A stretch of 64,000 bases of DNA from DASSUW01 sp963792385 (GTDB taxonomy: Bacteria > Actinomycetota > Thermoleophilia > Solirubrobacterales > Solirubrobacteraceae): contig CAWBVZ010000007.1 of NCBI GenBank assembly GCA_963792385.1, positions 992,001 through 1,056,000 on the forward strand, read 5' to 3'. The notes beneath the pieces are model-generated. The model did not search any database. It had not been told where the DNA came from and worked only from the letters and a program-made list of their open reading frames with translations. Both the position numbers and the translations under genes were made by a program. This document shows positions 46,110-54,313 of this stretch, piece by piece (the stretch's first letter is position 1; every line of letters begins with the position of its first letter).

Positions 46110-49100
46110 TGCCGTTGCCGTCTCCCCCGTCACCGATGACCAGGTCGAGCTGCTGGGCGCCGGTCACGTCGACGTCGATCGGCACGGACGCGGAGCTGCC
46201 GGTGAGGACTGGGGTGCTCGTCAGCGTGCGCCCGTCGGCGACGACCGAGAACGCCACTGAGCCGGCGTTGCCCTGCTCGTCGTCGACGCCGACGACGGCG
46301 GTGAAGCGCGAACAGTTGCCGCCGAGGTAGACGCCGACGTCGCCGGCGGCGTGGACCCCGAGGCCCTTCGCGTAGGTGACGCCGTTGAGCGTGATCGTGC
46401 GGCCGTCGCCGGCCTGGTTCTCGCCGTTGGACATGTCGCGCTCGACAGGTCCCCAGCCGTTGGACGCCGCAAACGGGATGTCGCTGACGAACACCGTGCC
46501 GGTTGGCGGCGGCGGCGGCACGCGTATCGTCGCGGCCGCGTCGGCCGAGTCCCGGCGCCCGCGCCGCCTGTACGTCGCGGTCGCGGTGAACACAGCCGCG
46601 GCCGGCTGCTCGCCGGTCGGTGCGCTCACGGTCCACGACGTGGCGCCGGTCCGCGTGGCCGTCCAGCCGTCAGGGACATGCAGCCGGACGGCGACGTCGC
46701 GCACCGGCACGCGAGGCCGCAGTCGTGCGGTCACGGTCCCGCTGCCGCCACGCTCGATCACGTCCGGCGCGACCAGGGAAAGCGTCGCCGTGGACGGCCG
46801 CGTGCGGTACGTGCGTGCGTGGTAGCCGGGCGAGTGGACCGGCCGCACCCTGAGGCTGGAGGCAAGGTTGGCGTAGCGCTCGAGACTGATCTTGCCGAGC
46901 CCGCCCGTAGCGGAGTCCTCGCTCAGCACGGCGATCGCGAGCGTGTTGGTGCCGTTCGTTCGCAGGATGCCCGCCGGTACCGGGAACGAGGTCTGCGGCC
47001 CGACGTGGTTGATGTAGCGGCCCATCAGCCAGCCGTTGAGGTAGATCAGCGCGCGGTAGTGGCGCGCCGGGTCGTCCTGCACGCGAATCCCGATCGGGAC
47101 GTCGTGGCCCTTCGGCACGTCGAGGCGGAACGTGGTGCGGTACCACGCCTCTCCCGCGGTCGGATCGGCATGCGGCAGGCCGACCGGTCGCCAGGAGCGA
47201 TCCGGATAGCCGCGCAGCGCCCAGCCCTTGCGCTCGCCGTAGAGCCCGCCGGCGTTCATCGGGCCGCGCACGCGGTCGACGAGGTCCTCGCCGCCGAGGC
47301 TGCCCTGTATGCGCCAGCTCAGCTGCGCGGTCGAGCCGAGGATCGTGGCGCCGGTGAGCCCGCGCGGCTCCTTGTGGGTCTCGTCGGCGTTGAAGTCCTC
47401 GTTGTGGCCCATGTTCTCGACGAGCACCGCGAGGACGTTGCGGGCGCCGGCGCGCACGCTGCCCGCCGGGAAGTCGAACCGGTGCGTGCGGTCGCCGCTC
47501 GAGCCCAGGAAGCGGCCGTTCAGCCAGGCGCTGTAGACCCCGGCGCGGCCGGTGATCGCCGACAGGCTGACGCCGGCCTCGTCGCCGTGGGCGCGGAACT
47601 GCCCGCGGTACCAGACATCGCCGTGGTGGAAGCCGTACTCGTCGGTGTAGAGCACGGGCGGCGCCGCCGGCGGCGTCGGGTTGTCGGTCGTGGTGTTGGC
47701 CGCGAGCTGCCAGCGGCCGTCGTCGAATCCGGGCCGGGCCTCGGGCGCGCCGCGGCGGTAACGCCAGTGCCCGAGCGCCGGCAGTGCGACGGGCTTCGGC
47801 CCGGGCAGCCGCGTCGTCACGCGGCGCCCGTTCCACGTGACTCTCCGGACAGCCGGTGCCGCCAGCAGCTCGATCGCGGTCGGCTCTGTCGTGTCGCCGG
47901 TCAGCGCGAGCTCACCGTGGCGGAAGCCGGCGGTCCGCACCAGCTCAGGGCCGCGCACGAGCACGGGGCCGGCGGCCGTGTCCTGCCGCCAGAACTGCGC
48001 GGCGATCTCGTCGGTGGCGAGCAGCAGCTCGAGCGGTGTGCCGCCGGCGGGCTCGATAAGCACGCGGGCGAGCCCGTCGTGCGTGTAGTTCAGCCGCAGG
48101 TCGTGCCGGCCGGCGTCCCAGCTCGACACCACGCTCCCGGCCTGCACCGTGACCCGCGGGCGCTCGGCGTAGCGCAGCACCGTCTCGCCGTCCTCTCCCT
48201 CGCGGCCGTAGAGCAGCGCCACATCCCGGCGGCCGATATGCGCGTGCGTCATCACCTCCGACGTCGAGTACTGCAGCCGCTGGGCGCCCATGTCGTAGCC
48301 GGCGACCAGCAGCTTGGCGTCGCGCCCGGCGAGCGTGATGCTCGTGCCGGGTTGCTGCGGCACGCTCGCGTAGTAGTCACCCGCCGCCGCGCCTGACGGG
48401 ACGTCGATCGCGTCGATCACGGTGAACGCGCCGCTCGCGGCCGGGTTGCGGTTCCCGGTCGCGACGATCTTGAGCGTGTGCGAGCCCGCCGCCAGGCCGT
48501 CGGCGGCGTAGAAGACCGACTGGAACTCCTTCCCGCGCGCGTAGCCGTCCACGGTCGCGACCTTCGCGCCGTCGAGGTACACGTCGGAGATGCCGTGGCT
48601 TGGATCCTTCGAGGAGATCCAGCGCACCGAGCTGCCGGTGAAGGTCGCGGAGACGCTGTCGCCGGCTTGGTCGGAGAACGACTCGCTGTCCCGGAAGTCA
48701 CCGGACGTGTAGCTCTCGTTGGCGACATGGCTCCAGCCGGCGCCGTCGTAGGTCAGCGCCGCGTCCACGTCGTCGTAGGTGTACGTGCCACGGCTGGCGA
48801 GATCGACCGCGATGTGCGTGCGGTCCGTGGCGGTCGACGTGCTGTCGGCGTGGCGCAGCTCGTAGAAGTGCGTGTGGTCGTCGGGGTTCGCTCGCGCGGC
48901 GACGCGCACCGCAGGCTCGCTCGCCGGCTCGGTGGCGACCGGATCGGTGTTCGTGAGCGGCTTGACGGCGGCGAGCATGTATCCGAGCCGCTTCATCTCG
49001 TCGTACTTGGGCGTGAGCTCGCGGTCCTCCTTGATCGCGGCGCCGTAGTCGTAGGACGTGTAGACCTGCTGCGGGTCCGGGAGCCATCCCCACGACGTCC

Positions 49101-50043
49101 CGCCGTAGGTCATGTAGAAGCTCTGCATCGTCGAGCCGATGGCGATGTTCTCCTTGTAGAAGACCTTCTCGAACGCGGGTCCGGTGAGCTCGCGGCAGGC
49201 CTCGTATCCCGGCCCGCCCCAGGGGTCGAACGCGCCGCCTTGGAACTCGGGGGTGAAGATCGGCGTGTCGTCGCGGAAGCGCGGCAGGCTGCCGACGCCG
49301 TTCCAGCGCGCGGGCGTGGAGCAGTTGAAGCCTTGCGGGTAGCTGTCCTGGCCGGGCAGCTGCACCGAGCCCGGCCCTGTCGCCCAGGTCGACGGCCCGC
49401 AGCAGTGGTTGTGCATGATCGGCACGGTGATGCCGTGGGCGCGCGCCTGGCGCTGGAGGTCCTCCATGTACGCGGCGTCGGTGTTCGAGCCGTACTCGTT
49501 CTCGACCTGGTAGAGGATCACGGTGCCACCGCCGTTGGTGACCTGGTGGCGCGCGATGATCGGGTCGATCCGTCGCAGCCATTCGCGGTAGGCGGCCGTG
49601 AAGTCGGGCGCGCTCGAGCGCGCGCGGCCCTTCTGCGTGACCAGCCAGCCCGGGAAGCCGCCGCTGTCCGTCTCAGCGTTGATGTACGGGCCCGGGCGAG
49701 CGATGACGTAGATGCCGACCTCGCGCGCGATGTCGAGCAGGCGGTCGACGTCGCGCACGCCGGTGAAGTCGTAGACGCCGCGCTTCGGTGAGTGGAACCC
49801 CCAGTCGAAGTAGATCGACGTCGCGTTGTATCCGGCCGCCCGCATCTTCTGGAGGACGTCGCGCCAGAGGTCGGGGCTCGGCAGGCGCCAGTAGTGGAAC
49901 TCGCCGGACCAGACGTACACGCGCTCGCCGCCGATCGACAGCGAGTGATGGTCGTAGGTGACGGTCCGCGGCGGCGCCGCCGCGGCCGCCGGGGCGGCGG
50001 CCATCAGCGCGCCCGCGACGAGCAGGGCGGCGATCAGGCGCAT
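46066..50043 (-). CDS. Secreted GH35 beta-galactosidase with galactose-binding insert, NEW3 and NPCBM
   Basis: A 1325-residue exported GH35 enzyme. After a signal peptide nearly identical to that of the next gene come the catalytic barrel (about 28-360; acid/base E183 in YQVENEYGS, nucleophile E266 in FTPEFQGGAFDPWGG), a galactose-binding-like insert (about 428-548; SVRWISSKDPSHGISDVYLD), several beta domains, a NEW3-type domain (about 1095-1180) and a C-terminal NPCBM domain (about 1182-1325; GVTYAKGLGVHAAGDVGVYL ending DWADARLTCA). The additional binding modules suggest action on polymeric or surface-bound galactosides. It overlaps the GH27 gene (10 bp) and the second GH35 gene (10 bp). Confidence 0.93.
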   Translation of the reverse strand: MRLIAALLVAGALMAAAPAAAAAPPRTVTYDHHSLSIGGERVYVWSGEFHYWRLPSPDLWRDVLQKMRAAGYNATSIYFDWGFHSPKRGVYDFTGVRDVDRLLDIAREVGIYVIARPGPYINAETDSGGFPGWLVTQKGRARSSAPDFTAAYREWLRRIDPIIARHQVTNGGGTVILYQVENEYGSNTDAAYMEDLQRQARAHGITVPIMHNHCCGPSTWATGPGSVQLPGQDSYPQGFNCSTPARWNGVGSLPRFRDDTPIFTPEFQGGAFDPWGGPGYEACRELTGPAFEKVFYKENIAIGSTMQSFYMTYGGTSWGWLPDPQQVYTSYDYGAAIKEDRELTPKYDEMKRLGYMLAAVKPLTNTDPVATEPASEPAVRVAARANPDDHTHFYELRHADSTSTATDRTHIAVDLASRGTYTYDDVDAALTYDGAGWSHVANESYTSGDFRDSESFSDQAGDSVSATFTGSSVRWISSKDPSHGISDVYLDGAKVATVDGYARGKEFQSVFYAADGLAAGSHTLKIVATGNRNPAASGAFTVIDAIDVPSGAAAGDYYASVPQQPGTSITLAGRDAKLLVAGYDMGAQRLQYSTSEVMTHAHIGRRDVALLYGREGEDGETVLRYAERPRVTVQAGSVVSSWDAGRHDLRLNYTHDGLARVLIEPAGGTPLELLLATDEIAAQFWRQDTAAGPVLVRGPELVRTAGFRHGELALTGDTTEPTAIELLAAPAVRRVTWNGRRVTTRLPGPKPVALPALGHWRYRRGAPEARPGFDDGRWQLAANTTTDNPTPPAAPPVLYTDEYGFHHGDVWYRGQFRAHGDEAGVSLSAITGRAGVYSAWLNGRFLGSSGDRTHRFDFPAGSVRAGARNVLAVLVENMGHNEDFNADETHKEPRGLTGATILGSTAQLSWRIQGSLGGEDLVDRVRGPMNAGGLYGERKGWALRGYPDRSWRPVGLPHADPTAGEAWYRTTFRLDVPKGHDVPIGIRVQDDPARHYRALIYLNGWLMGRYINHVGPQTSFPVPAGILRTNGTNTLAIAVLSEDSATGGLGKISLERYANLASSLRVRPVHSPGYHARTYRTRPSTATLSLVAPDVIERGGSGTVTARLRPRVPVRDVAVRLHVPDGWTATRTGATSWTVSAPTGEQPAAAVFTATATYRRRGRRDSADAAATIRVPPPPPTGTVFVSDIPFAASNGWGPVERDMSNGENQAGDGRTITLNGVTYAKGLGVHAAGDVGVYLGGNCSRFTAVVGVDDEQGNAGSVAFSVVADGRTLTSTPVLTGSSASVPIDVDVTGAQQLDLVIGDGGDGNGNDHGDWADARLTCA

Positions 50044-50077
50044 GTCAGCCTCGCGTCGGCCCAGTCGGCGTGGTCGT
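50003..50077 (-). repeat. 75-bp repeat at GH gene junction (copy 2)
   Basis: Second copy of the junction repeat: the end of the GH27 NPCBM domain, the 10-bp overlap and the first GH35 signal peptide. The pair implies that the operon grew by duplication of a gene-sized cassette, with the borders at corresponding points. Confidence 0.9.
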
Positions 50078-52038
50078 AGGTGTTGCCGTCACCGGCCTCG
50101 GTCACGACGAGCCGCACGAACTGCGCTCCCGCGAGCGCCGCGGTCAGCGGCCGAGCGGTGTCCGCGCCGTGCACCGTGCCGCTGTCGGCCACGAGCGTGC
50201 CGTCGGCGAACACCTGGAAGGCGACGCTCCCGCGGTCGCCGACTTCGTCGTCGAGGCCGACGTCGGCCGCGAACGCCGAGCATCGCCCGCCGACGTACAC
50301 GTCGACCTCCCCGAGCGCGTGGGCTCCGATGCCCTTCGCGTAGGTCTGGCCGCCGATCGTGATCGTGCCGCCGTCGCCGGCCGCCGTCTCGCCGTTGCTC
50401 TGGTCACGCTCGGCGGGTCCCCAGGCGTTGGAGGAGCCGGTCCATGGCAGGTCGCTGACGAACGCCGCCGCGGTCGGCGGCGGGCTCGGGACGAGCACCT
50501 GCAGCTCGCCGCTCGTGCGGTCGCGCCGCCAGCCGTGGTGCCAGGCGTAGTGGGCGGTCCCCGTGAGCGTGTAGGTCCCCGGCGCGGTGCCCGCCGGCGG
50601 CTTCACCGACCAGCGCGTCCTGAGCGAGCGATCGGTGCCGATCCGGCGCGCGGTCGCCGCGCCGGTCGCGGTGACCCGCCAGCCGGACGGCGCAGAGAGC
50701 TTCACGCGCGCGTGCGTGATCGCGGCGCGGCCGGTGTTGACCAGCGTCGTCGTGACCGCGTTCGCCGTCCCCGGCGTGGCGATCACGGGACCGCCGGGAT
50801 AGGCCGGCGGCGTCGACACGGACAGCGCCGTCGCCGGGGCGAAGCGCTTCCAGTCCCGACTCTTGGCGACGCGATAGATCAGCGTGCCGTGGGCGGGGAC
50901 GGTGCCCGTGATCGTGCCCGCGGTCTCGGTGACCTTCTTGCTCCACAGGTCCTTGAGCGTGTACGCCGGCGCCCGGCGCAGGCCGGCCTGCGCCGCCGTG
51001 GTCGACATCGTCGCCGGCGTGTCGCCCTCGTTGAACAGCGCGACGGCGGCGTCGCCGTTCGCGAGCGGCTTGGCGAACACGAGGTGCGTGCCGTCGGTCT
51101 TCACGACGCGTCCCTGGATCCCGAGCCGGTCCTGGTCGACGGCGATCACGTCGCGGTTCAGGTAGATCGCCATCGTCGCGGGCGTCGCCTCGCGCAGGTC
51201 GGTGCCGGCGAGCAGCGGCGCGGCCATCACCGCCCACAGGGAGAAGTGCGAGCGGTACTCGGTGTCGGTCATCCCGCCGTTGCCGACCTCGAGCATGTCG
51301 GGGTCGTTCCACGCGCCGGGTCGCGCGGCGTCGGCAAGCGGTGCGTTCTGGTTGACGATCGACTTGAGGCTGTTCCAGTTGTCGGAGATGTCGCCGGTGG
51401 TGCGCCACAGGTTGCCGACGTCCGCGGCCCACGTCCACGGCTCGGTCGTGCCCCACTCGCAGATGCTGTAGACGATCGGGCGCCCGGTCGCCGCCAGCGC
51501 GTCCCGCATCGCGCTGTAGCGCTCGATGTACTCCTCCTTGGTCGTGCTGCCGGCGTTGTTGCAGTTGTCGTACTTGAGGTAGTCGACGTCCCAGTCGGCG
51601 AAGGTCTGCGCGTCGATCCGCTCATGTCCGAGGCTGCCTGGGTAGCCCGCGCATGTCGCGGTGCCGGCGTCCTCGTAGATCCCCAGCTTCAGGCCCTTGC
51701 GAGTGCACGTAGTCGGCCGTGCCCTTGATGCCGCTCGGGAACTTCACCGGGTCGGGAACGAGGCGGCCGTCGGCGTCGCGCTCGTGCGTCATCCAGCAGT
51801 CGTCGATGTTCACGTACTCGTAGCCGGCGTCCCGCATCCCGGAGGCGACGAAGAAGTCGGCGGTGTCCTTGATCAGCTGCTCGTTGACGTCACAGCCGAA
51901 GGCGTTCCAGTCGTTGAAGCCCATCGGCGGTGTGCGCGCGAGGCCGTTGTCGAGCGCCTGCGCGCTCGGGGCCACGATCGCGAACAAGGTCACGAGCGCG
52001 ATCGGAACCGCCCGCAGCGCGCGCCACGAAATGGTCAT
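50034..52038 (-). pseudogene. Secreted GH27 alpha-galactosidase with NEW3 and NPCBM, one +1 frame break
   Basis: About 667 residues after removing one base. The first frame from ATG 52038 has a signal peptide (ending near SAQALD) and the GH27 start RTPPMGFNDWNAFGCDVNEQ to about residue 113. The next frame resumes with KGLKLGIYEDAGTATCAGYP and carries the nucleophile D157 in VDYLKYDNC and the acid/base D216 in LWRTTGDISDNW, then the C-terminal beta domain, a NEW3 domain and an NPCBM domain ending DWADARLTCA. The surplus base lies near 51697-51702. It releases terminal alpha-galactose and heads the galactoside operon; GGGGGGAG precedes the ATG. Confidence 0.88.
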
Positions 52039-52100
52039 GCGAAATCACTCCCCCCGCCTGTGCCTCCCGGACCCGTTAAGTGAAGCGCCGGGAGCGCATC

Positions 52101-52138
52101 CTGTCAATATCGAAAGCGCGACCTTCGGTTTCGAAAGC
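52101..52138 (-). promoter_or_regulatory. Promoter -35 and paired direct repeats upstream of the GH27 operon
   Basis: Read on the minus strand, GCTTTCGA occurs twice (52138-52131 and 52117-52110), 21 bp apart and so on the same face of the helix. It is followed at once by TTGACA (52107-52102). A weak TTCACT-like -10 follows about 17-18 bases later. Direct repeats abutting the -35 element fit an activator such as an AraC-type protein, though a repressor using TTTCGAAA is also possible. No regulator gene is adjacent, so the controlling protein is unknown. Confidence 0.55.
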
Positions 52139-52145
52139 TGCAGGC

Positions 52146-53132
52146 TTACGGCTCGACGACGACCTTCAGCCCCGTCCGCGCCGCCGCGAGCTCGAACGCC
52201 TCGCGCACGCGTTCCAGCGGGAACCGGTGGGTGACGAGCGACTGGACGTCGACCGCGCCGGCCGCGACGAGGCGAAGCGCGCGCGGGTAGACCTCCTTCA
52301 TACGGCGGACGAGCACGAGCGTGACGCCCTTCCGCCGCGCGATCGACGCCGAGAAGCTCGTGCGGTCGCCCGCCGGGATGCCGGCCAGCACGACGCGCGC
52401 GCCCGGCCGCGCCGCGTGCATCGCCAGGTCGACGGCGTCATCGGTCCCGGCCGCCTCGAACGCCACGTCGACCTCCGCTCCGGCCCACGACTCGATCTCG
52501 TCGGGCGCGATCGCGACCTCGGCTCCCGCACGGATCGCGGCCGCGCGGCGGTGCTCGAGCGGGTCGACGGCGAGCGCCACGCTCGCCCCGGCCGCCGCGC
52601 TCACCTGGGCGAGCAGGAGCCCGATCGGGCCGCAGCCGACGATCGCGACCCGGGCGCCGACCGCGACATGGCCGAGATCGACCGCATGGATCGCGACCCC
52701 GAGCGGCTCGAGCAGCGCCCCGGCGACGCCGTCCAGCGACTCGGGCAGCGGGTGCAGGCGGTGCACCGGCCACGACAGGTACTGACGGAGGCCGCCGTCG
52801 CACGCCCCGTGGCCGGCGAACACGACGTCCGGGCACAGGTTCGGATGCCCTTCGCGGCACAGGTCGCACCGCTCGCACGGGATCGCCGGGTCGACGGCCA
52901 CGCGGCGGCCGGCCAGCGGACCGTCCTCGACCACTCCCGCGAACTCGTGGCCGATCACGAGCGGGGCGCCGACGCGGCTGTCGCCGATCCCGCCCTCCTC
53001 GTACCAGTGCAGGTCGGAGCCACAGATGCCGATCGCCTCCACCCGGATCAGGCACTCGCCCGCCCGCGGCTGCGGCTTCGGCTCGTCACTCAACCGCAGG
53101 TCGCCTGCGCCGTGCAGGCGCGCGACACGCAT
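52146..53132 (-). CDS. Zinc-dependent medium-chain alcohol/polyol dehydrogenase
   Basis: A ~328-residue NAD(P)-dependent dehydrogenase of the sorbitol/threonine/galactitol dehydrogenase group. Catalytic zinc ligands appear in GICGSDLHW and VIGHEFAG, and the structural zinc lobe is intact (CERCDLCREGHPNLC). The Rossmann fold has VAIVGCGPIGLLLAQ. The start MRVARLHGAGDLR at ATG 53132 is preferred; ATG 53147 or 53189 would add residues of unlikely composition. It lies upstream of the galactoside operon in the same direction, 107 bases before the GH27 start, and could oxidise galactitol or a galactose-derived alcohol. The substrate is not determined. Confidence 0.9.
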   Translation of the reverse strand: MRVARLHGAGDLRLSDEPKPQPRAGECLIRVEAIGICGSDLHWYEEGGIGDSRVGAPLVIGHEFAGVVEDGPLAGRRVAVDPAIPCERCDLCREGHPNLCPDVVFAGHGACDGGLRQYLSWPVHRLHPLPESLDGVAGALLEPLGVAIHAVDLGHVAVGARVAIVGCGPIGLLLAQVSAAAGASVALAVDPLEHRRAAAIRAGAEVAIAPDEIESWAGAEVDVAFEAAGTDDAVDLAMHAARPGARVVLAGIPAGDRTSFSASIARRKGVTLVLVRRMKEVYPRALRLVAAGAVDVQSLVTHRFPLERVREAFELAAARTGLKVVVEP

Positions 53133-53208
53133 CGGCTCGCCGTCCATCGACCGGCAGTATGCCCGGGGACGGCACTGGGGATTCATCACAAGGTCGCTCG
53201 ATACCGCG

Positions 53209-53230
53209 AGTGCTACACCGGTGTTACACT
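53209..53230 (+). promoter_or_regulatory. Imperfect palindrome and leaderless promoter of the toxin-antitoxin genes
   Basis: AGTGCTACACC (53209-53219) faces GGTGTTACACT (53220-53230), an imperfect palindrome with two mismatches per arm. Its right edge contains TACACT (53225-53230), a TANNNT -10 placed seven bases before the ATG at 53237, so transcription should start on the start codon and the message would lack a ribosome-binding site. Toxin-antitoxin complexes usually repress from such palindromes. Confidence 0.6.
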
Positions 53231-53236
53231 TGACTG

Positions 53237-53566
53237 ATGCCGACGAAACACCGCCGCCACGCGATCACGGAGACGCCGTCGGTCCAGGCCGCGCTCGACG
53301 AGTTGCGGGGCGAGCTCGGAGAGGGCCGCATCGAGTTCGGTGAGCTCGTGATCCTCGGCGCTCACGAGAAGGTCGCGCAGCTTCGCGCGCGGCGTGACGA
53401 CACCGCCGCGCGTCGTCGGCAGTTGGCCGACCGGATCCGGCGGCGCGATATCCGGGGAGGAGGTGTGCTGCGGGTGGCTGTGAGACGAAGTAGAAGGAGT
53501 GAGGGGTGGACGGCCGATCGCGCAGCGGCCGATGAGGTCCGGCGCGCGGGCTGGGCACGCCCGTGA
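53237..53566 (+). CDS. VapB-like antitoxin with an internal insertion
   Basis: A 109-residue antitoxin candidate. The N-terminal part (TETPSVQAALDELRGELG, FGELVILGAHEKVAQLRARR) is typical of actinobacterial antitoxins paired with PIN toxins, and the end AAADEVRRAGWARP is also typical. Between them, residues about 73-95 (bases 53453-53521) form a stretch of different composition (RGGGVLRVAVRRSRRSEG) that looks inserted in frame. The GTGA at 53563-53566 overlaps the toxin start. The role is inhibition of the toxin and autorepression at the palindrome just upstream. Confidence 0.78.
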   Translation: MPTKHRRHAITETPSVQAALDELRGELGEGRIEFGELVILGAHEKVAQLRARRDDTAARRRQLADRIRRRDIRGGGVLRVAVRRSRRSEGWTADRAAADEVRRAGWARP

Positions 53567-53994
53567 CCCAGGCGCTCCTGCTCGACAACTCCGCCTGGGT
53601 GCGACTCGGCGACGCGGCCGTCCCCGATGCGCGAGCCGCCGAGCTGGCCGACGCGCTCGAGGCCGGACAGATCGCCGCCTGCCTCCCGTTCCTGCTCGAG
53701 GCCGGCTACTCCGCTCGCAACGGACGCGAGCACGACCAACTGCTCACCGAGTTGCGCGCCCTCCCCCGCGTGCACATCGACGACGGCGTCGAGCAACGCG
53801 CACTCGACGCTCAAGCCCACCTCGCGCGCGTAGGGCATCACCGGCTCCCGCCCGTAGGTGACCTGATCGTCGCCGCTCTCGCCGAACGCCACGGCATGGC
53901 CGTTCTCCACTACGACCACGACTACGACGTGCTCGCCGAGAAGACCGACCTGGACTTCGAGAGTGTCTGGCTCGCGCCACGCGGGGCGCTCTGA
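53563..53994 (+). CDS. PIN domain ribonuclease toxin (VapC family)
   Basis: A 143-residue PIN-domain protein. Conserved acidic residues appear in LLDNSAWVRL (first Asp), FLLEAGYSAR (Glu), PVGDLIVAALAERHG (third Asp) and YDHDYDVLAE (fourth), the metal-binding set of VapC endoribonucleases that cut tRNA or rRNA. The GTG start at 53563 overlaps the antitoxin stop by 4 bp, the standard arrangement. All catalytic residues seem present, so the toxin should be active when not bound by antitoxin. Confidence 0.9.
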   Translation: MTQALLLDNSAWVRLGDAAVPDARAAELADALEAGQIAACLPFLLEAGYSARNGREHDQLLTELRALPRVHIDDGVEQRALDAQAHLARVGHHRLPPVGDLIVAALAERHGMAVLHYDHDYDVLAEKTDLDFESVWLAPRGAL

Positions 53995-54009
53995 TCGAGG
54001 AGCCGTAGG

Positions 54010-54171
54010 TCAGGCGACGCGCGGGTGACCGGCGATCTGCAGCTCGAGCCGGTCCAGGCGCGCCTGCATGCTGTCGGCGTCGCGGTCGCCGTGGGCGAGC
54101 AACGCCGCCAGCTCGACGAGCAGTTCGTGCGACGCCAAGTGGCGCGGGGCGGATGCCGGGAAGGGCTGCAT
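54010..54171 (-). CDS. Candidate 53-residue small protein
   Basis: A frame from ATG 54171 to TGA 54010 encodes 53 residues with regular helical composition (SHELLVELAALLAHGDRDAD, SMQARLDRLELQIAGHPRVA), suggesting a short helical hairpin or coiled coil. It converges with the PIN toxin gene, leaving only 15 bases between stops. No strong ribosome-binding site is visible (CACCTGG upstream). The rest of 54172-54313 has no supported feature. Function unknown. Confidence 0.42.
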   Translation of the reverse strand: MQPFPASAPRHLASHELLVELAALLAHGDRDADSMQARLDRLELQIAGHPRVA

Positions 54172-54313
54172 TTACCAGGTGTCGGCACAACGGCCCGCCG
54201 CCTGAAAACGTCTGGACGTACGTATCACGAGGGGGGTCACGCGCAGGCGCCGGCCCGCCCCTTGAGCCAACGCGCCCCTTCACGTGGTGCCCCCACTCCT
54301 GTGTAATCCGCAG

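Noticed and set aside
43589..48396. Long plus-strand frames opposite the GH35 genes
   Set aside because: Shadow coding; low-complexity Arg/Val/Glu composition and no start signals.
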